This document shows, piece by piece, positions 16,629 to 25,667 of a stretch of 64,000 bases of DNA (positions are counted from its first letter, which is position 1; each line of letters opens with the position of its first letter). The position numbers were made by a program, and so were the translations under genes. The notes beneath the pieces are model-generated. The model was not told the origin of the DNA and did not search any database. It was given only the letters and a program-made list of their open reading frames with translations. This stretch comes from Lutibacter litoralis (GTDB lineage: Bacteria > Bacteroidota > Bacteroidia > Flavobacteriales > Flavobacteriaceae), in contig NZ_BMNS01000003.1 in the NCBI RefSeq assembly GCF_014646675.1, forward strand, positions 295,580 to 359,579, in the 5' to 3' direction.

Positions 16629-19220
16629 TTATTTATTTCTAAACACAATTTTATCATCAAAAGCATCTAATAAAATATGACTATCAGAAGTTACCCTGCC
16701 AGATAAAATCTCTTTAGACAATTGATTTAAGATATCTTTTTGAATCACTCTTTTTACAGGTCTGGCTCCAAATTGAGGATCAAACCCTTTATTTGCCAGC
16801 GTTTCAACCATGTCTTCAGTATATTCAATATGAATGTCTTGAGCTTTCAACATTTTTATCAAGCCATTTAATTGCAACTTCACTATTTGGTGAATTTCAT
16901 CTAAATTTAATGGTGTAAACATTATAATTTCATCAATTCTGTTTAGAAACTCTGGACGAATGGTTTGTCTTAACAATCCAATAACTTCAACTTTTGTTGC
17001 TTCCGTTACCAAATCTCTATTTTTCATGTCCATTTTCTCAAACTTTTCTTGAATAATATGAGAACCCATATTTGAGGTCATAATAATAATGGTATTTTTA
17101 AAATCGGCAATTCTACCTTTATTATCAGTTAATCGACCTTCATCTAAAACTTGTAATAAAATATTAAAAGTATCTGGATGTGCTTTTTCAATCTCATCTA
17201 ATAAAATAACGGAATATGGTTTGCGTCTCACAGCTTCTGTTAATTGTCCACCTTCGTCGTAACCAACATATCCTGGAGGCGCTCCAACCAATCTGCTAAC
17301 AGCGTGGCGTTCTTGATATTCGCTCATATCTATTCGCGTTAAGGAGTTTTCATCATCAAATAAGTAGACTGCTAATGCTTTTGCAAGTTCTGTTTTACCA
17401 ACACCTGTTGTTCCTAAAAATAAAAATGTACCCAATGGTTTTTTAGTGTCTTGCAAACCAGCTCTAGAGCGTCTAACAGCATCTGAAACAGCAACAATTG
17501 CTTCTTCTTGCCCAACAACTCTTTTGTGTAATTCGTCTTCTAAAAGCAATAACTTTTCACGATCACTTTTTAGCATTTTTGTAACAGGAATTCCAGTCCA
17601 TTTTGCAACAACTTCAGCAATATCATCTCTTGTAACTTCTTCCTTAATTAAGGCAGAGTCTTGATTTTTAGCCATTTCTTTTTGAAGTTTTTCTAATCTT
17701 TCTTGTTCATCTTTTATTTTACCATACCGAATTTCTGCAACTTTACCATAATCACCTTCACGTTCGGCTCGCTCAGCTTCTAGTTTGTAATTTTCAATGG
17801 CTTCTTTACTAGTTTGAACACTATCTACCAATTCTTTTTCGCTTACCCATTTTGCGTTAATTTCGTTTCTTTCTTCTTTTAAATTAGCTAATTCTTTTTT
17901 AAGTGAAGCCAATTTCTTTTCATCTTTTTCTCGCTTAATGGCTTCAATCTCAATTTCTAACTGCATAATTTTCCGATCCAAGACATCTAATTCTTCTGGT
18001 TTTGAATTGATTTCCATACGTAATTTTGAAGCAGCCTCATCCATTAAATCAATGGCTTTGTCTGGTAAAAATCGATTGGAAATATAGCGTTGCGAAAGTT
18101 CTACCGCAGCAATAATAGCCTCATCTTTTATTTGTACTTTATGATGATTCTCGTACTTTTCTTTAATTCCACGTAAAATTGAAATGGCGCTTTCAGTATC
18201 AGGCTCATCTACAACAACCTTTTGAAATCTTCGTTCTAAAGCTTTATCTTTTTCAAAATATTTTTGATATTCATCTAAAGTAGTTGCTCCAATGGCTCTC
18301 AATTCGCCACGCGCCAACGCAGGTTTTAAAATATTTGCTGCATCCATAGCTCCTTGTCCGCCTCCAGCTCCAACTAAGGTGTGAATTTCATCAATAAAAA
18401 GTACAATTTCACCTTCGGCAGAAGTAACTTCTTTAATAACCGACTTTAAGCGCTCTTCAAATTCTCCTTTGTATTTTGCACCTGCAATAAGTGCACCCAT
18501 ATCTAAGGAATAAACTTGCTTTCCTTTTAAATTTTCTGGAATATCTCCTTTAATTATTCTGTGCGCTAAACCTTCTGCAATGGCAGTTTTTCCAGTTCCA
18601 GGTTCACCAACCAACATTGGATTGTTTTTTGTTCTACGCGATAAAATTTGTAGAATTCTTCTTATTTCTTCATCTCTACCAATAACCGGATCTAGTTTTC
18701 CATCTTTTGCCAACTGATTTAAGTTCCTTGCATATTTATTTAAGGAATTGTAAGTTTCTTCAGCACTTTGCGAAGTTACTTTACTTCCTTTACGTAATTC
18801 AGCGATTGCAGCGTGCATAGCTTTATCTGTAATTCCTTGATCTTTTAAAATTTGCGATGTAGTGTCTTTAGTATTTAAAATTGCCAATAATAAATGTTCT
18901 ATTGAAACAAATTCATCTTTTAAATCATTGGCTTCATTAGTTGCTGTGGTTAACATTTTTGAAGCATTTCTAGAAAGGGTAGTGTCACCACCACCAGTAA
19001 CTTTAGAATAGCTTTCAATGGTTTTATCAACCAAGCTTTTTAACAATTCTATATTTATTCCTAATTTTTTAAAAATAAAAGGAGTTACATTTTCATCAAC
19101 TTCAAAAAGAGCCTTTAAAATATGTGAATTTTCAATTTGTTGATGTCCGTAACTTGCTGCTATTTGCTGTCCTTTTTGGATAGCTTCTTGCGATTTTATT
19201 GTAAATTTATTAAAGTTCAT
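16629..19220 (-). CDS. clpB: ATP-dependent disaggregase ClpB
   Basis: This 863-residue AAA+ chaperone dissolves protein aggregates together with DnaK. The domains are in the normal order: a Clp N domain with two repeats (residues 1-145), the first nucleotide-binding domain with Walker A GEPGTGKT near residue 207, a long coiled-coil middle domain with many Glu, Lys and Arg residues (about 405-525), and the second nucleotide-binding domain with Walker A GTTGVGKT near residue 608 plus LDEIEKAH as Walker B. The length equals that of other bacterial ClpB proteins. It is a single-gene unit with its own terminator. I see no CIRCE operator upstream. Confidence 0.98.
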   Translation of the reverse strand: MNFNKFTIKSQEAIQKGQQIAASYGHQQIENSHILKALFEVDENVTPFIFKKLGINIELLKSLVDKTIESYSKVTGGGDTTLSRNASKMLTTATNEANDLKDEFVSIEHLLLAILNTKDTTSQILKDQGITDKAMHAAIAELRKGSKVTSQSAEETYNSLNKYARNLNQLAKDGKLDPVIGRDEEIRRILQILSRRTKNNPMLVGEPGTGKTAIAEGLAHRIIKGDIPENLKGKQVYSLDMGALIAGAKYKGEFEERLKSVIKEVTSAEGEIVLFIDEIHTLVGAGGGQGAMDAANILKPALARGELRAIGATTLDEYQKYFEKDKALERRFQKVVVDEPDTESAISILRGIKEKYENHHKVQIKDEAIIAAVELSQRYISNRFLPDKAIDLMDEAASKLRMEINSKPEELDVLDRKIMQLEIEIEAIKREKDEKKLASLKKELANLKEERNEINAKWVSEKELVDSVQTSKEAIENYKLEAERAEREGDYGKVAEIRYGKIKDEQERLEKLQKEMAKNQDSALIKEEVTRDDIAEVVAKWTGIPVTKMLKSDREKLLLLEDELHKRVVGQEEAIVAVSDAVRRSRAGLQDTKKPLGTFLFLGTTGVGKTELAKALAVYLFDDENSLTRIDMSEYQERHAVSRLVGAPPGYVGYDEGGQLTEAVRRKPYSVILLDEIEKAHPDTFNILLQVLDEGRLTDNKGRIADFKNTIIIMTSNMGSHIIQEKFEKMDMKNRDLVTEATKVEVIGLLRQTIRPEFLNRIDEIIMFTPLNLDEIHQIVKLQLNGLIKMLKAQDIHIEYTEDMVETLANKGFDPQFGARPVKRVIQKDILNQLSKEILSGRVTSDSHILLDAFDDKIVFRNK

Positions 19221-19389
19221 AACGTTTTAGTTTTTTTGTATCTATATTTGTGGCTTCAAAAAATATTCCAATTGAAATTAATGATTAAAAGAGGTCATTT
19301 TGTCTTATTTATGAGGAGGTTAGCGACAATTTGTCTATTTTTAAAAGTAATTTAAATACCTTATTAAAGGTACTAAAAACAAAAATTAA

Positions 19390-19785
19390 ATGGGAATTTT
19401 CGGTGGTATTTTTCAATCAAATAAAGAATCAAATGATAAGCATAATTTTAAGTGGATTCCATTAACAGAAACTGCTCAATTAAATGAGATTGTTGAGTTA
19501 TCAAATGAAAAATTAGTTGTAATTTTTAAACACAGTACACGCTGCGGAATAAGTAGTGGGGTACTTTCTAGATTTGAAAAAGCAACAGATTCTACTTTAG
19601 AAACTGTTGCTTTTTATTATTTAGATTTAATACAATATAGAAATTTATCTAACCAAATTTCGCAAGAATTTAATGTTTATCATCAATCACCCCAGGCAAT
19701 TTATTTAAAAAATGGAGTAGTGGTAAAGCATGAATCACATTATGATATTATTTCTAATCTTTCTTTAGATGATTTAATGAAATAG
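19390..19785 (+). CDS. ytxJ: Bacillithiol-system monothiol protein YtxJ
   Basis: This 131-residue thioredoxin-fold protein belongs to the YtxJ (DUF2847) family of monothiol bacilliredoxin-like proteins linked to bacillithiol metabolism. The redox motif is TRCGIS with a single cysteine at C52 followed by Ser55 instead of a second Cys. The cis-proline region is HQSPQAIYLKNGVVV. It implies that this organism makes bacillithiol, as many flavobacteria do. No biosynthesis gene (bshA, B or C) lies nearby. Its last 32 bases overlap the 3' end of the convergent fumarylacetoacetase gene. Confidence 0.88.
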   Translation: MGIFGGIFQSNKESNDKHNFKWIPLTETAQLNEIVELSNEKLVVIFKHSTRCGISSGVLSRFEKATDSTLETVAFYYLDLIQYRNLSNQISQEFNVYHQSPQAIYLKNGVVVKHESHYDIISNLSLDDLMK

Positions 19786-21055
19786 GAGGTAAAATTTTAC
19801 CTGTACATTTTCCAAAACCAATTCTACCTTTTTTATTTTCGCAATATCCGCGTAAAATTAAGTTGTCACCATCGTTTAAAAAAGTACGTGTAGTTCCATC
19901 TTTTAATGAAATTGGTTTTTTTCCTCCCCAGGTAAGTTCTAATAATGAACCATAACTATTTTCAGTTGGGCCAGAAATTGTTCCACTCCCCATTAAATCA
20001 CCAGCTCTAACATTACAACCATTAACAGTATGATGCGCTAATTGTTGCGCCATAGTCCAATATAAATACTTGAAATTAGAAGTACTTAAGGTGTTTAAAT
20101 CTCCATTTTCTGTTTCTAGTGTTACCTCTAATTTAATATCAAAACTATTGGTAGTTTTTGATGGTTTTAAATAAGGCAACGGCTCTATTTTTTGTTTTGG
20201 ACTTTCACATCTAAACGGCTCTAAAGCGTCTAAAGTAACAATCCAAGGAGAAATGGTAGAAGCAAAGTTTTTACTTAAAAAAGGACCTAAAGGTACATAT
20301 TCCCATTTTTGAATGTCACGCGCACTCCAATCGTTTAGCAATACCATTCCAAAAATATTTTCTTCTGCTTCATTAACATTAATAGGTTTTCCTAGGTCGT
20401 TTGCCGAAGTTGTAATAAAGGCAGTTTCAAGTTCCATATCTAACCTTTGTGAAGGCCCGAATACAGGTGTTGTTGCTCCATTTGGTAAAGTTTGTCCGTA
20501 AGGTCTTCTAATGTTTGTGCCTGAAACTACAACCGATGAAGAACGTCCGTGATACCCAACAGGTATGTGTAACCAATTTGGCATTAATGCATTGTCTTTT
20601 CCTCTAAACATTGTACCCACATTGGTAGCGTGTTCTTTACTTGAATAAAAGTCGGTATAATCACCAACATCAATTGGCATTAACATTTCAACTTCATTTA
20701 CATCAAAAATTATAATTTCTTTATGCTTTTCGTTGTCGCGTAAATTTGGATTTTCTTTATCGAACACTTCTGCAATTCTATTTCTTACCAAACGCCAGGT
20801 TTTTCTACCATCTGCAATAAAATCGTTTAAAGAGTCTTGCATAAAAATATCATCGGTTAATGGAATCCCATTAAAATATCCTAATTGATGAAATGCGCCC
20901 AAATCAATAGCATATTCACCTATTCTTGTCCCAATTGTAATAATATCATCTCTTGTTATAAAAACACCAAAAGGAATATTTTGAATGGGAAAATCACATC
21001 CTTCAACTACAGGTAGCCAAGATTTTCTGTTTTGATTGTTAGCAGTTATTTCCAT
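19754..21055 (-). CDS. fahA: Fumarylacetoacetase
   Basis: This 433-residue enzyme hydrolyses fumarylacetoacetate to fumarate and acetoacetate, the last step of tyrosine degradation through homogentisate. An N-terminal SH3-like domain (about residues 1-110) precedes the catalytic FAH domain. Typical motifs are HIPVGYHGRSSSVVVSGT, LGPFLSKNFASTISPW and HHTVNGCNVRAGDLMGSG, which provide metal and substrate contacts. The protein is cytosolic with no signal peptide. Other tyrosine-degradation genes are not adjacent. It is transcribed divergently from glyA and convergently with ytxJ, whose end it overlaps by 32 bases. Confidence 0.95.
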   Translation of the reverse strand: MEITANNQNRKSWLPVVEGCDFPIQNIPFGVFITRDDIITIGTRIGEYAIDLGAFHQLGYFNGIPLTDDIFMQDSLNDFIADGRKTWRLVRNRIAEVFDKENPNLRDNEKHKEIIIFDVNEVEMLMPIDVGDYTDFYSSKEHATNVGTMFRGKDNALMPNWLHIPVGYHGRSSSVVVSGTNIRRPYGQTLPNGATTPVFGPSQRLDMELETAFITTSANDLGKPINVNEAEENIFGMVLLNDWSARDIQKWEYVPLGPFLSKNFASTISPWIVTLDALEPFRCESPKQKIEPLPYLKPSKTTNSFDIKLEVTLETENGDLNTLSTSNFKYLYWTMAQQLAHHTVNGCNVRAGDLMGSGTISGPTENSYGSLLELTWGGKKPISLKDGTTRTFLNDGDNLILRGYCENKKGRIGFGKCTGKILPPISLNHLKKD

Positions 21056-21135
21056 TTTAATTAATTTATATTTTTTTTCAATTAAATTTTCTTATCAAAT
21101 ATATATGTTTCTGCTTAAAAGAAAAATGAAATTGC

Positions 21136-21143
21136 TATTTTTG
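21136..21143 (+). promoter_or_regulatory. Candidate -7 promoter element of glyA
   Basis: TATTTTTG fits the Bacteroidota TAnnTTTG consensus and lies 32 bases before the glyA start codon. The -33 region is not clear. Confidence 0.4.
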
Positions 21144-21175
21144 CGATTAATTTAACTTTTAAAAAAGTAAAACGA

Positions 21176-22450
21176 ATGCAACGTGACCAAATTATTTTCG
21201 ATTTAATAGAAGACGAAAGAGTAAGACAAACTAACGGATTAGAATTAATTGCTTCAGAAAACTTTGTAAGTGAGCAAGTTATGGAGGCTGCAGGTTCTAT
21301 ATTGACAAATAAATATGCGGAAGGATATCCCAATAAACGTTATTATGGTGGATGTGAGGTTGTTGATATTATTGAACAAATAGCAATTGATAGAGCTAAA
21401 GAGCTTTTTGGAGCTGAATATGTAAATGTACAGCCACATTCTGGTTCACAAGCGAATACGGCGGTTTATGCTGCTTGTTTAAAACCTGGAGATACAATTT
21501 TAGGTTTCGATTTATCTCACGGAGGTCATTTAACACACGGGTCTCCTGTAAATTTTTCTGGTAAATTATACAATCCAGTTTTTTACGGAGTTGATAAAGA
21601 ATCAGGTACTATAGATTACAATCATTTAGAGAAACAAGCTAAAGAACACAAGCCAAAATTGATTATTGCTGGTGCTTCTGCATATTCTAGAGATATTGAT
21701 TTTAAAAAGTTTAGAGTAATTGCCGATGAAGTTGGTGCTATTCTAATGGCTGATATTTCACATCCAGCAGGTTTAATTGCTAAAGGAATATTAAACGATC
21801 CAATTCCTTATTGTCATATTGTTACTACTACTACGCACAAAACGTTACGTGGACCAAGAGGAGGAATGATTATGATAGGAAAAGATTTTGACAATCCTTT
21901 TGGGTTAAAGTTGAAAAACGGAAGTCTTAAAAAAATGTCAACACTTATAAATTCTGCTGTTTTCCCTGGAAATCAAGGAGGACCTTTAGAGCACATAATT
22001 GCGGCAAAAGCAATTGCTTTTGGAGAAGCTTTAACAGATGAGTTTTTACATTATCAAATTCAAGTTAAGAAAAATGCTTCTGCAATGGCGGATGCTTTTG
22101 TTGAAAAAGGATATGATATTATTTCAGGTGGTACAGATAATCACTGTATGTTAATTGATTTAAGAAATAAAGATATTAGTGGTAAAGATGCTGAAAACGC
22201 ATTAACAAAAGCTGATATTACAGTTAATAAAAATATGGTTCCGTTTGATGATAAATCTCCTTTTGTAACATCAGGAATTAGAATTGGTACTGCTGCAGTT
22301 ACAACACGTGGATTAAAAGAAGATGATATGAAAGCTATTGTTGATTTAATTGATGAAGTAATCCAAAACCATACCGACGAAACAAGATTAGAAAATATTG
22401 CCGAAAAAGTAAATAAAATGATGTCTCATAGACCAATATTTACTTGGTAG
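21176..22450 (+). CDS. glyA: Serine hydroxymethyltransferase
   Basis: This 424-residue PLP enzyme interconverts serine and glycine while loading one-carbon units on tetrahydrofolate. The start ATG at 21176 gives the usual N-terminus ([18 protein letters not shown]). The motif [12 protein letters not shown] is present and the PLP lysine is K222 in [15 protein letters not shown] strong terminator follows. Nearby threonine dehydrogenase (24.3 kb) also feeds the glycine pool, so this region concentrates glycine/serine/threonine metabolism without being one operon. Confidence 0.98.
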   Translation: MQRDQIIFDLIEDERVRQTNGLELIASENFVSEQVMEAAGSILTNKYAEGYPNKRYYGGCEVVDIIEQIAIDRAKELFGAEYVNVQPHSGSQANTAVYAACLKPGDTILGFDLSHGGHLTHGSPVNFSGKLYNPVFYGVDKESGTIDYNHLEKQAKEHKPKLIIAGASAYSRDIDFKKFRVIADEVGAILMADISHPAGLIAKGILNDPIPYCHIVTTTTHKTLRGPRGGMIMIGKDFDNPFGLKLKNGSLKKMSTLINSAVFPGNQGGPLEHIIAAKAIAFGEALTDEFLHYQIQVKKNASAMADAFVEKGYDIISGGTDNHCMLIDLRNKDISGKDAENALTKADITVNKNMVPFDDKSPFVTSGIRIGTAAVTTRGLKEDDMKAIVDLIDEVIQNHTDETRLENIAEKVNKMMSHRPIFTW

Positions 22451-22473
22451 TATAGAAATATTGCTTAATATTG

Positions 22474-22515
22474 AAGAAGGCTGTTTAAATTCTATTTAAA
22501 CAGCCTTCTTTTTTT
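22474..22515 (+). terminator. Terminator of glyA
   Basis: A perfect 16-bp stem (AAGAAGGCTGTTTAAA at 22474-22489 with TTTAAACAGCCTTCTT at 22495-22510) is followed by a T-run, 24 bases after the stop codon. Confidence 0.95.
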
Positions 22516-22642
22516 AACCTAATTTTAACTTCAATAGGTAATTTAAGTTACAATTATTTCAGCTTTTATGTTATAAATTTATGTCTTTAGATTAGTAATT
22601 AAGTTTAAAAAATAATAAATAATAAATTTAAAATATACGTAA

Positions 22643-23353
22643 ATGGAAGCAGAAAAAGAATATACAGGAATGCCAAGAATTGGAGATAAAGCACCAGAAT
22701 TTAAAGCGGTGACTACGCAAGGAGATATTGATTTTCCAAACGATTATAAGGGAGATTGGGTAATATTATTTAGTCATCCAGCAGATTTTACACCAGTGTG
22801 TACTTCAGAGTTTATGACCTTTGCAAGTATGGAAGATAAATTTTTAAATGCTAACTGTAAATTGGTTGGATTGTCTATAGACGGTTTATACAGTCATATC
22901 GCTTGGTTACGTTCAATTAAAGATAAAATTGAATACAAAGGAATGAAAAACGTAGAGGTTAAGTTCCCTCTAATAGAAGATATTACTATGGAAGTTGCCA
23001 AAAAATATGGTATGCTTCAACCAAACGAAGATTCTACAAAAGCAGTAAGAGCTGTGTTTGTAATTGACCCAGAAGGAATTATTAGAGCAATAATTTACTA
23101 TCCATTAAGTTTGGGTAGAAATTTTGATGAATTGTATAGAGTTGTTATTGCATTGCAAACAGCCGATGCTTTTGGAGTTGCAACACCAGCAGACTGGAGA
23201 CCAGGAGATGATGTAATTGTTGGCCCTGCAGGCTCTTGTGGTACAGCTGAAGATAGAATGCAAGGTAAGGAAGATATGGAATGTAAAGATTGGTATTTTT
23301 GTACTAAAAAATTAGATAAAGATATAGTACTAAAAAGAGTGCTTAAAAAATAA
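22643..23353 (+). CDS. Peroxiredoxin, Prx6 (1-Cys) type
   Basis: This 236-residue cytosolic peroxidase reduces H2O2 and organic hydroperoxides. The peroxidatic cysteine is C53 in HPADFTPVCTSEF, followed by the AhpC/TSA fold and a C-terminal 1-cysPrx domain. The length and the closing region with GSCGTAEDRM and CKDWYFCTKKL match the archaeal-like Prx6 group, whose extra C-terminal cysteines can form an additional disulfide. It is a single-gene unit followed by a long hairpin terminator. Confidence 0.93.
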   Translation: MEAEKEYTGMPRIGDKAPEFKAVTTQGDIDFPNDYKGDWVILFSHPADFTPVCTSEFMTFASMEDKFLNANCKLVGLSIDGLYSHIAWLRSIKDKIEYKGMKNVEVKFPLIEDITMEVAKKYGMLQPNEDSTKAVRAVFVIDPEGIIRAIIYYPLSLGRNFDELYRVVIALQTADAFGVATPADWRPGDDVIVGPAGSCGTAEDRMQGKEDMECKDWYFCTKKLDKDIVLKRVLKK

Positions 23354-23403
23354 GTATAGTACTATTGTCTAATTGTTAATTTGATTAACTGTTGACAATA
23401 ATT

Positions 23404-23480
23404 ATGCTGAAATCAATTACTCATTCTTTCTTATTTTAGAGTAAGGAATTTATGAACGTTTGATTTCAGCATTTTTTTTG
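23404..23480 (+). terminator. Long-stem terminator of the peroxiredoxin gene
   Basis: ATGCTGAAATCAA (23404-23416) pairs with TTGATTTCAGCAT (23460-23472), with a second inner stem TTACTC/GAGTAA in the large loop, and then eight T residues. It lies about 50 bases after the stop codon. Confidence 0.8.
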
Positions 23481-23546
23481 TAGGTGATTCATTTTTTTGT
23501 TTAATTTATAAAAATTCTACTTTAAATATTTTAATTTATTGGCATC

Positions 23547-23626
23547 CGTCATGCTGAACTTGATTCAGCATCTCACCTTGTTGAATATCCATTATTATGA
23601 GAACCTGAATCAAGTTCAGGTTGACG
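23547..23626. repeat. Flavobacterial palindromic intergenic repeat
   Basis: Two 28-base arms (23547-23574 and 23599-23626) are inverted copies matching at 24 of 28 positions. Each arm is itself a small hairpin: TGCTGAA/TTCAGCA in the left and ACCTGAA/TTCAGGT in the right. The core TGAACTTGATTCAGCATCTC is a form of a repeat scattered through many flavobacterial genomes. It lies between the peroxiredoxin and Lrp genes, which converge. Confidence 0.75.
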
Positions 23627-23668
23627 TAAATTTTTATTTTTTGGACAGCCACTATATAAATTTCACAT

Positions 23669-24130
23669 TTAAAAATAATAGGCTGTTGTACTATACATTT
23701 CTTTTAAAACAAAATAACTTTCTAAAACACCAATGTTTTCAATTTTAGATAATTTTAATCTAACAAATTCATGATATTCATCTAAATCTCCCAAATTAAT
23801 TTTTAAGAAAAAATCTACTTTACCAGCCATATGGTAACATTCTTGCACTTCTTTTAGCGCCTTAATTTGCCTTTCAAATTTTTCAATAAATCCTTCATTA
23901 TGATACCTTAGGGAAACCATACAAACAGCAGTTATAGGTTTGTTTACGAGTCTTTTATCTAAAAGTGCGACATATTTTCTTATATATCCATTCTTCTCCA
24001 ACCTTCTAATTCGCTCGTAAACAGGTGATGCTGAAAGGTTTAATAATTCGGAAACTTCTTTTGTTGTTTTTTTTGAATCCTTTTGTAAGATTCGTAAAAT
24101 TTTAAGATCTATTGCATCTAATCGTTCCAT
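23669..24130 (-). CDS. Lrp/AsnC family transcriptional regulator
   Basis: This 153-residue regulator has an N-terminal winged helix-turn-helix (residues 5-60, with DLKILRILQKDSKKTTKEVS and SASPVYERIRRLEKNGYI) and a C-terminal RAM/AsnC effector domain (about 70-145) that binds amino acids and drives oligomerisation. It is transcribed divergently from the L-threonine dehydrogenase gene across a 160-base intergenic region, a common arrangement for a local Lrp-type regulator of that gene. The effector is not known. Confidence 0.93.
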   Translation of the reverse strand: MERLDAIDLKILRILQKDSKKTTKEVSELLNLSASPVYERIRRLEKNGYIRKYVALLDKRLVNKPITAVCMVSLRYHNEGFIEKFERQIKALKEVQECYHMAGKVDFFLKINLGDLDEYHEFVRLKLSKIENIGVLESYFVLKEMYSTTAYYF

Positions 24131-24290
24131 AAAAAGATAAAATTGCGGTTTTTATAATATTTTTGTATTTATTTAAGATAAAAATCAATCCTAAATACTT
24201 TAAAAAAGATAAAAATACTTATTTTAATTGATATTTAAGTTTATTTAATTGTAAATGTGGATAAATGTGTAATTTTATACTTTTAAAAAT

Positions 24291-25262
24291 ATGCCTAATA
24301 TGAGTCAAAATACAATATTAATTACCGGAGCAAGTGGTCAGTTAGGAACTGTTTTAACTGAGAAATTACAAGAAAAACATGGAGTAGTCAATGTAATAGC
24401 AACCGATTTAAGAGATAATCCTAATTTTGTGGGAACTTTTGAAAAGCTTGATGCTACTGATTTTGATGCTATAAAAGAAATAGTATTAAAGTATAAAGTA
24501 ACTCAAATTTATCATTTAGCAGCTATATTATCTGCCAACGGAGAGAAGTATCCTTTAAGTACTTGGGATATTAATATGAAAACATTTTTTAATATATTAG
24601 AAGTTTCTAGACTTCACAATGTAGAAAAAGTATTTTTCCCTAGTTCTATTGCAGTATTTGGCGATAATATTGATAGAATTGATACTGCTCAATCTTCAAA
24701 CTTAACACCTTCAACCGTATACGGAATTAGCAAGGTGGCTGGAGAAAATTGGAGTAAATATTATTTTGAAAAGTATGGTTTAGATGTGCGTTCTATTCGA
24801 TATCCAGGCGTTATTGGTTATCAATCTTTGCCAGGTGGAGGAACTACAGATTATGCAGTTGAGATTTTTCATAAAGCTATAAAAAATGAAAATTATGAAT
24901 GCTTTTTAAGTAATTCTACTACATTACCTATGATTTATATGGAAGATGTAATAAGAGCAACAATAGACTTAATGGATGCTCCAAAAAAAGCAATTACAAT
25001 TCGTACTTCATATAATTTAGCAGGTTTTAGTTTTAACCCAGCGCAATTAACAAAAGCAATTCAAAAAGTATATCCTGATTTTCAAGTAACTTACAATCCA
25101 GATTTTAGACAAAAAATTGCTGATTCTTGGCCAATGAGTATAGATGATTCTGATGCAAGAAAAGACTGGAATTGGGAACCTAAATATACTATAGATTCAA
25201 TGACTATTGATATGATTGAAAATTTAAAAATTAAATTTTCTGAAGAGCATCTAGCTGTATAA
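24291..25262 (+). CDS. NAD-dependent L-threonine 3-dehydrogenase (short-chain, GalE-like)
   Basis: This 323-residue enzyme belongs to the extended short-chain dehydrogenase family and matches the L-threonine dehydrogenase type first found in psychrophilic Flavobacterium. It oxidises L-threonine to 2-amino-3-ketobutyrate, which a CoA ligase (not present here) splits into glycine and acetyl-CoA. The NAD-binding motif is TGASGQLG near residue 13. The catalytic pair is YGISK near residue 144. The motif PGVIGYQSLPGGGTTDYAVE distinguishes the threonine enzyme from sugar epimerases. A second ATG at 24300 is an equally possible start. It is divergent from an Lrp regulator. Confidence 0.9.
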   Translation: MPNMSQNTILITGASGQLGTVLTEKLQEKHGVVNVIATDLRDNPNFVGTFEKLDATDFDAIKEIVLKYKVTQIYHLAAILSANGEKYPLSTWDINMKTFFNILEVSRLHNVEKVFFPSSIAVFGDNIDRIDTAQSSNLTPSTVYGISKVAGENWSKYYFEKYGLDVRSIRYPGVIGYQSLPGGGTTDYAVEIFHKAIKNENYECFLSNSTTLPMIYMEDVIRATIDLMDAPKKAITIRTSYNLAGFSFNPAQLTKAIQKVYPDFQVTYNPDFRQKIADSWPMSIDDSDARKDWNWEPKYTIDSMTIDMIENLKIKFSEEHLAV

Positions 25263-25371
25263 AATCCATTTCTTAAAATTGTATCTATTGTAGTAAATGA
25301 ATAGGAAAGAGTTATTGAAATTAGAACAAAGCTATTTTTAATGTAAAAACATAAGAGGACTCATTAAAATT

Positions 25372-25408
25372 AAAAAACCCATAAACATGAAATTTATGGG
25401 TTTTTTTG
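25372..25408 (+). terminator. Terminator of the threonine dehydrogenase gene
   Basis: AAAAAACCCATAAA (25372-25385) pairs with TTTATGGGTTTTTT (25393-25406) across a 7-base loop and runs into the T-tract. It lies about 110 bases after the stop codon. Confidence 0.88.
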
Positions 25409-25667
25409 GTAAGATTTATTGTTTCCAGAGCGAATAAAGAAGTCCTAAAATGATACTTTTAATCCTTTTCTTTCAGTTTCTTTTATTCAAAAATAGAATG
25501 TCCTTACATAATAAGAGACTTTTATTATATGAATTTAGTTTCAAGAAGGATGTCCTTTTTACGTCCATTATTTGGATTGAAAAGTATAAAAAAATAGAAA
25601 TATGATAATTATCATTACTTAAAGCTTTAGTAATTAATAACTTAATAAATTGTTTAAAATTACTTGA

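Noticed and set aside
19221-19389. CIRCE heat-shock operator before clpB
   Set aside because: The region has only a short TTGTC/GACAA pair and does not match the CIRCE consensus.
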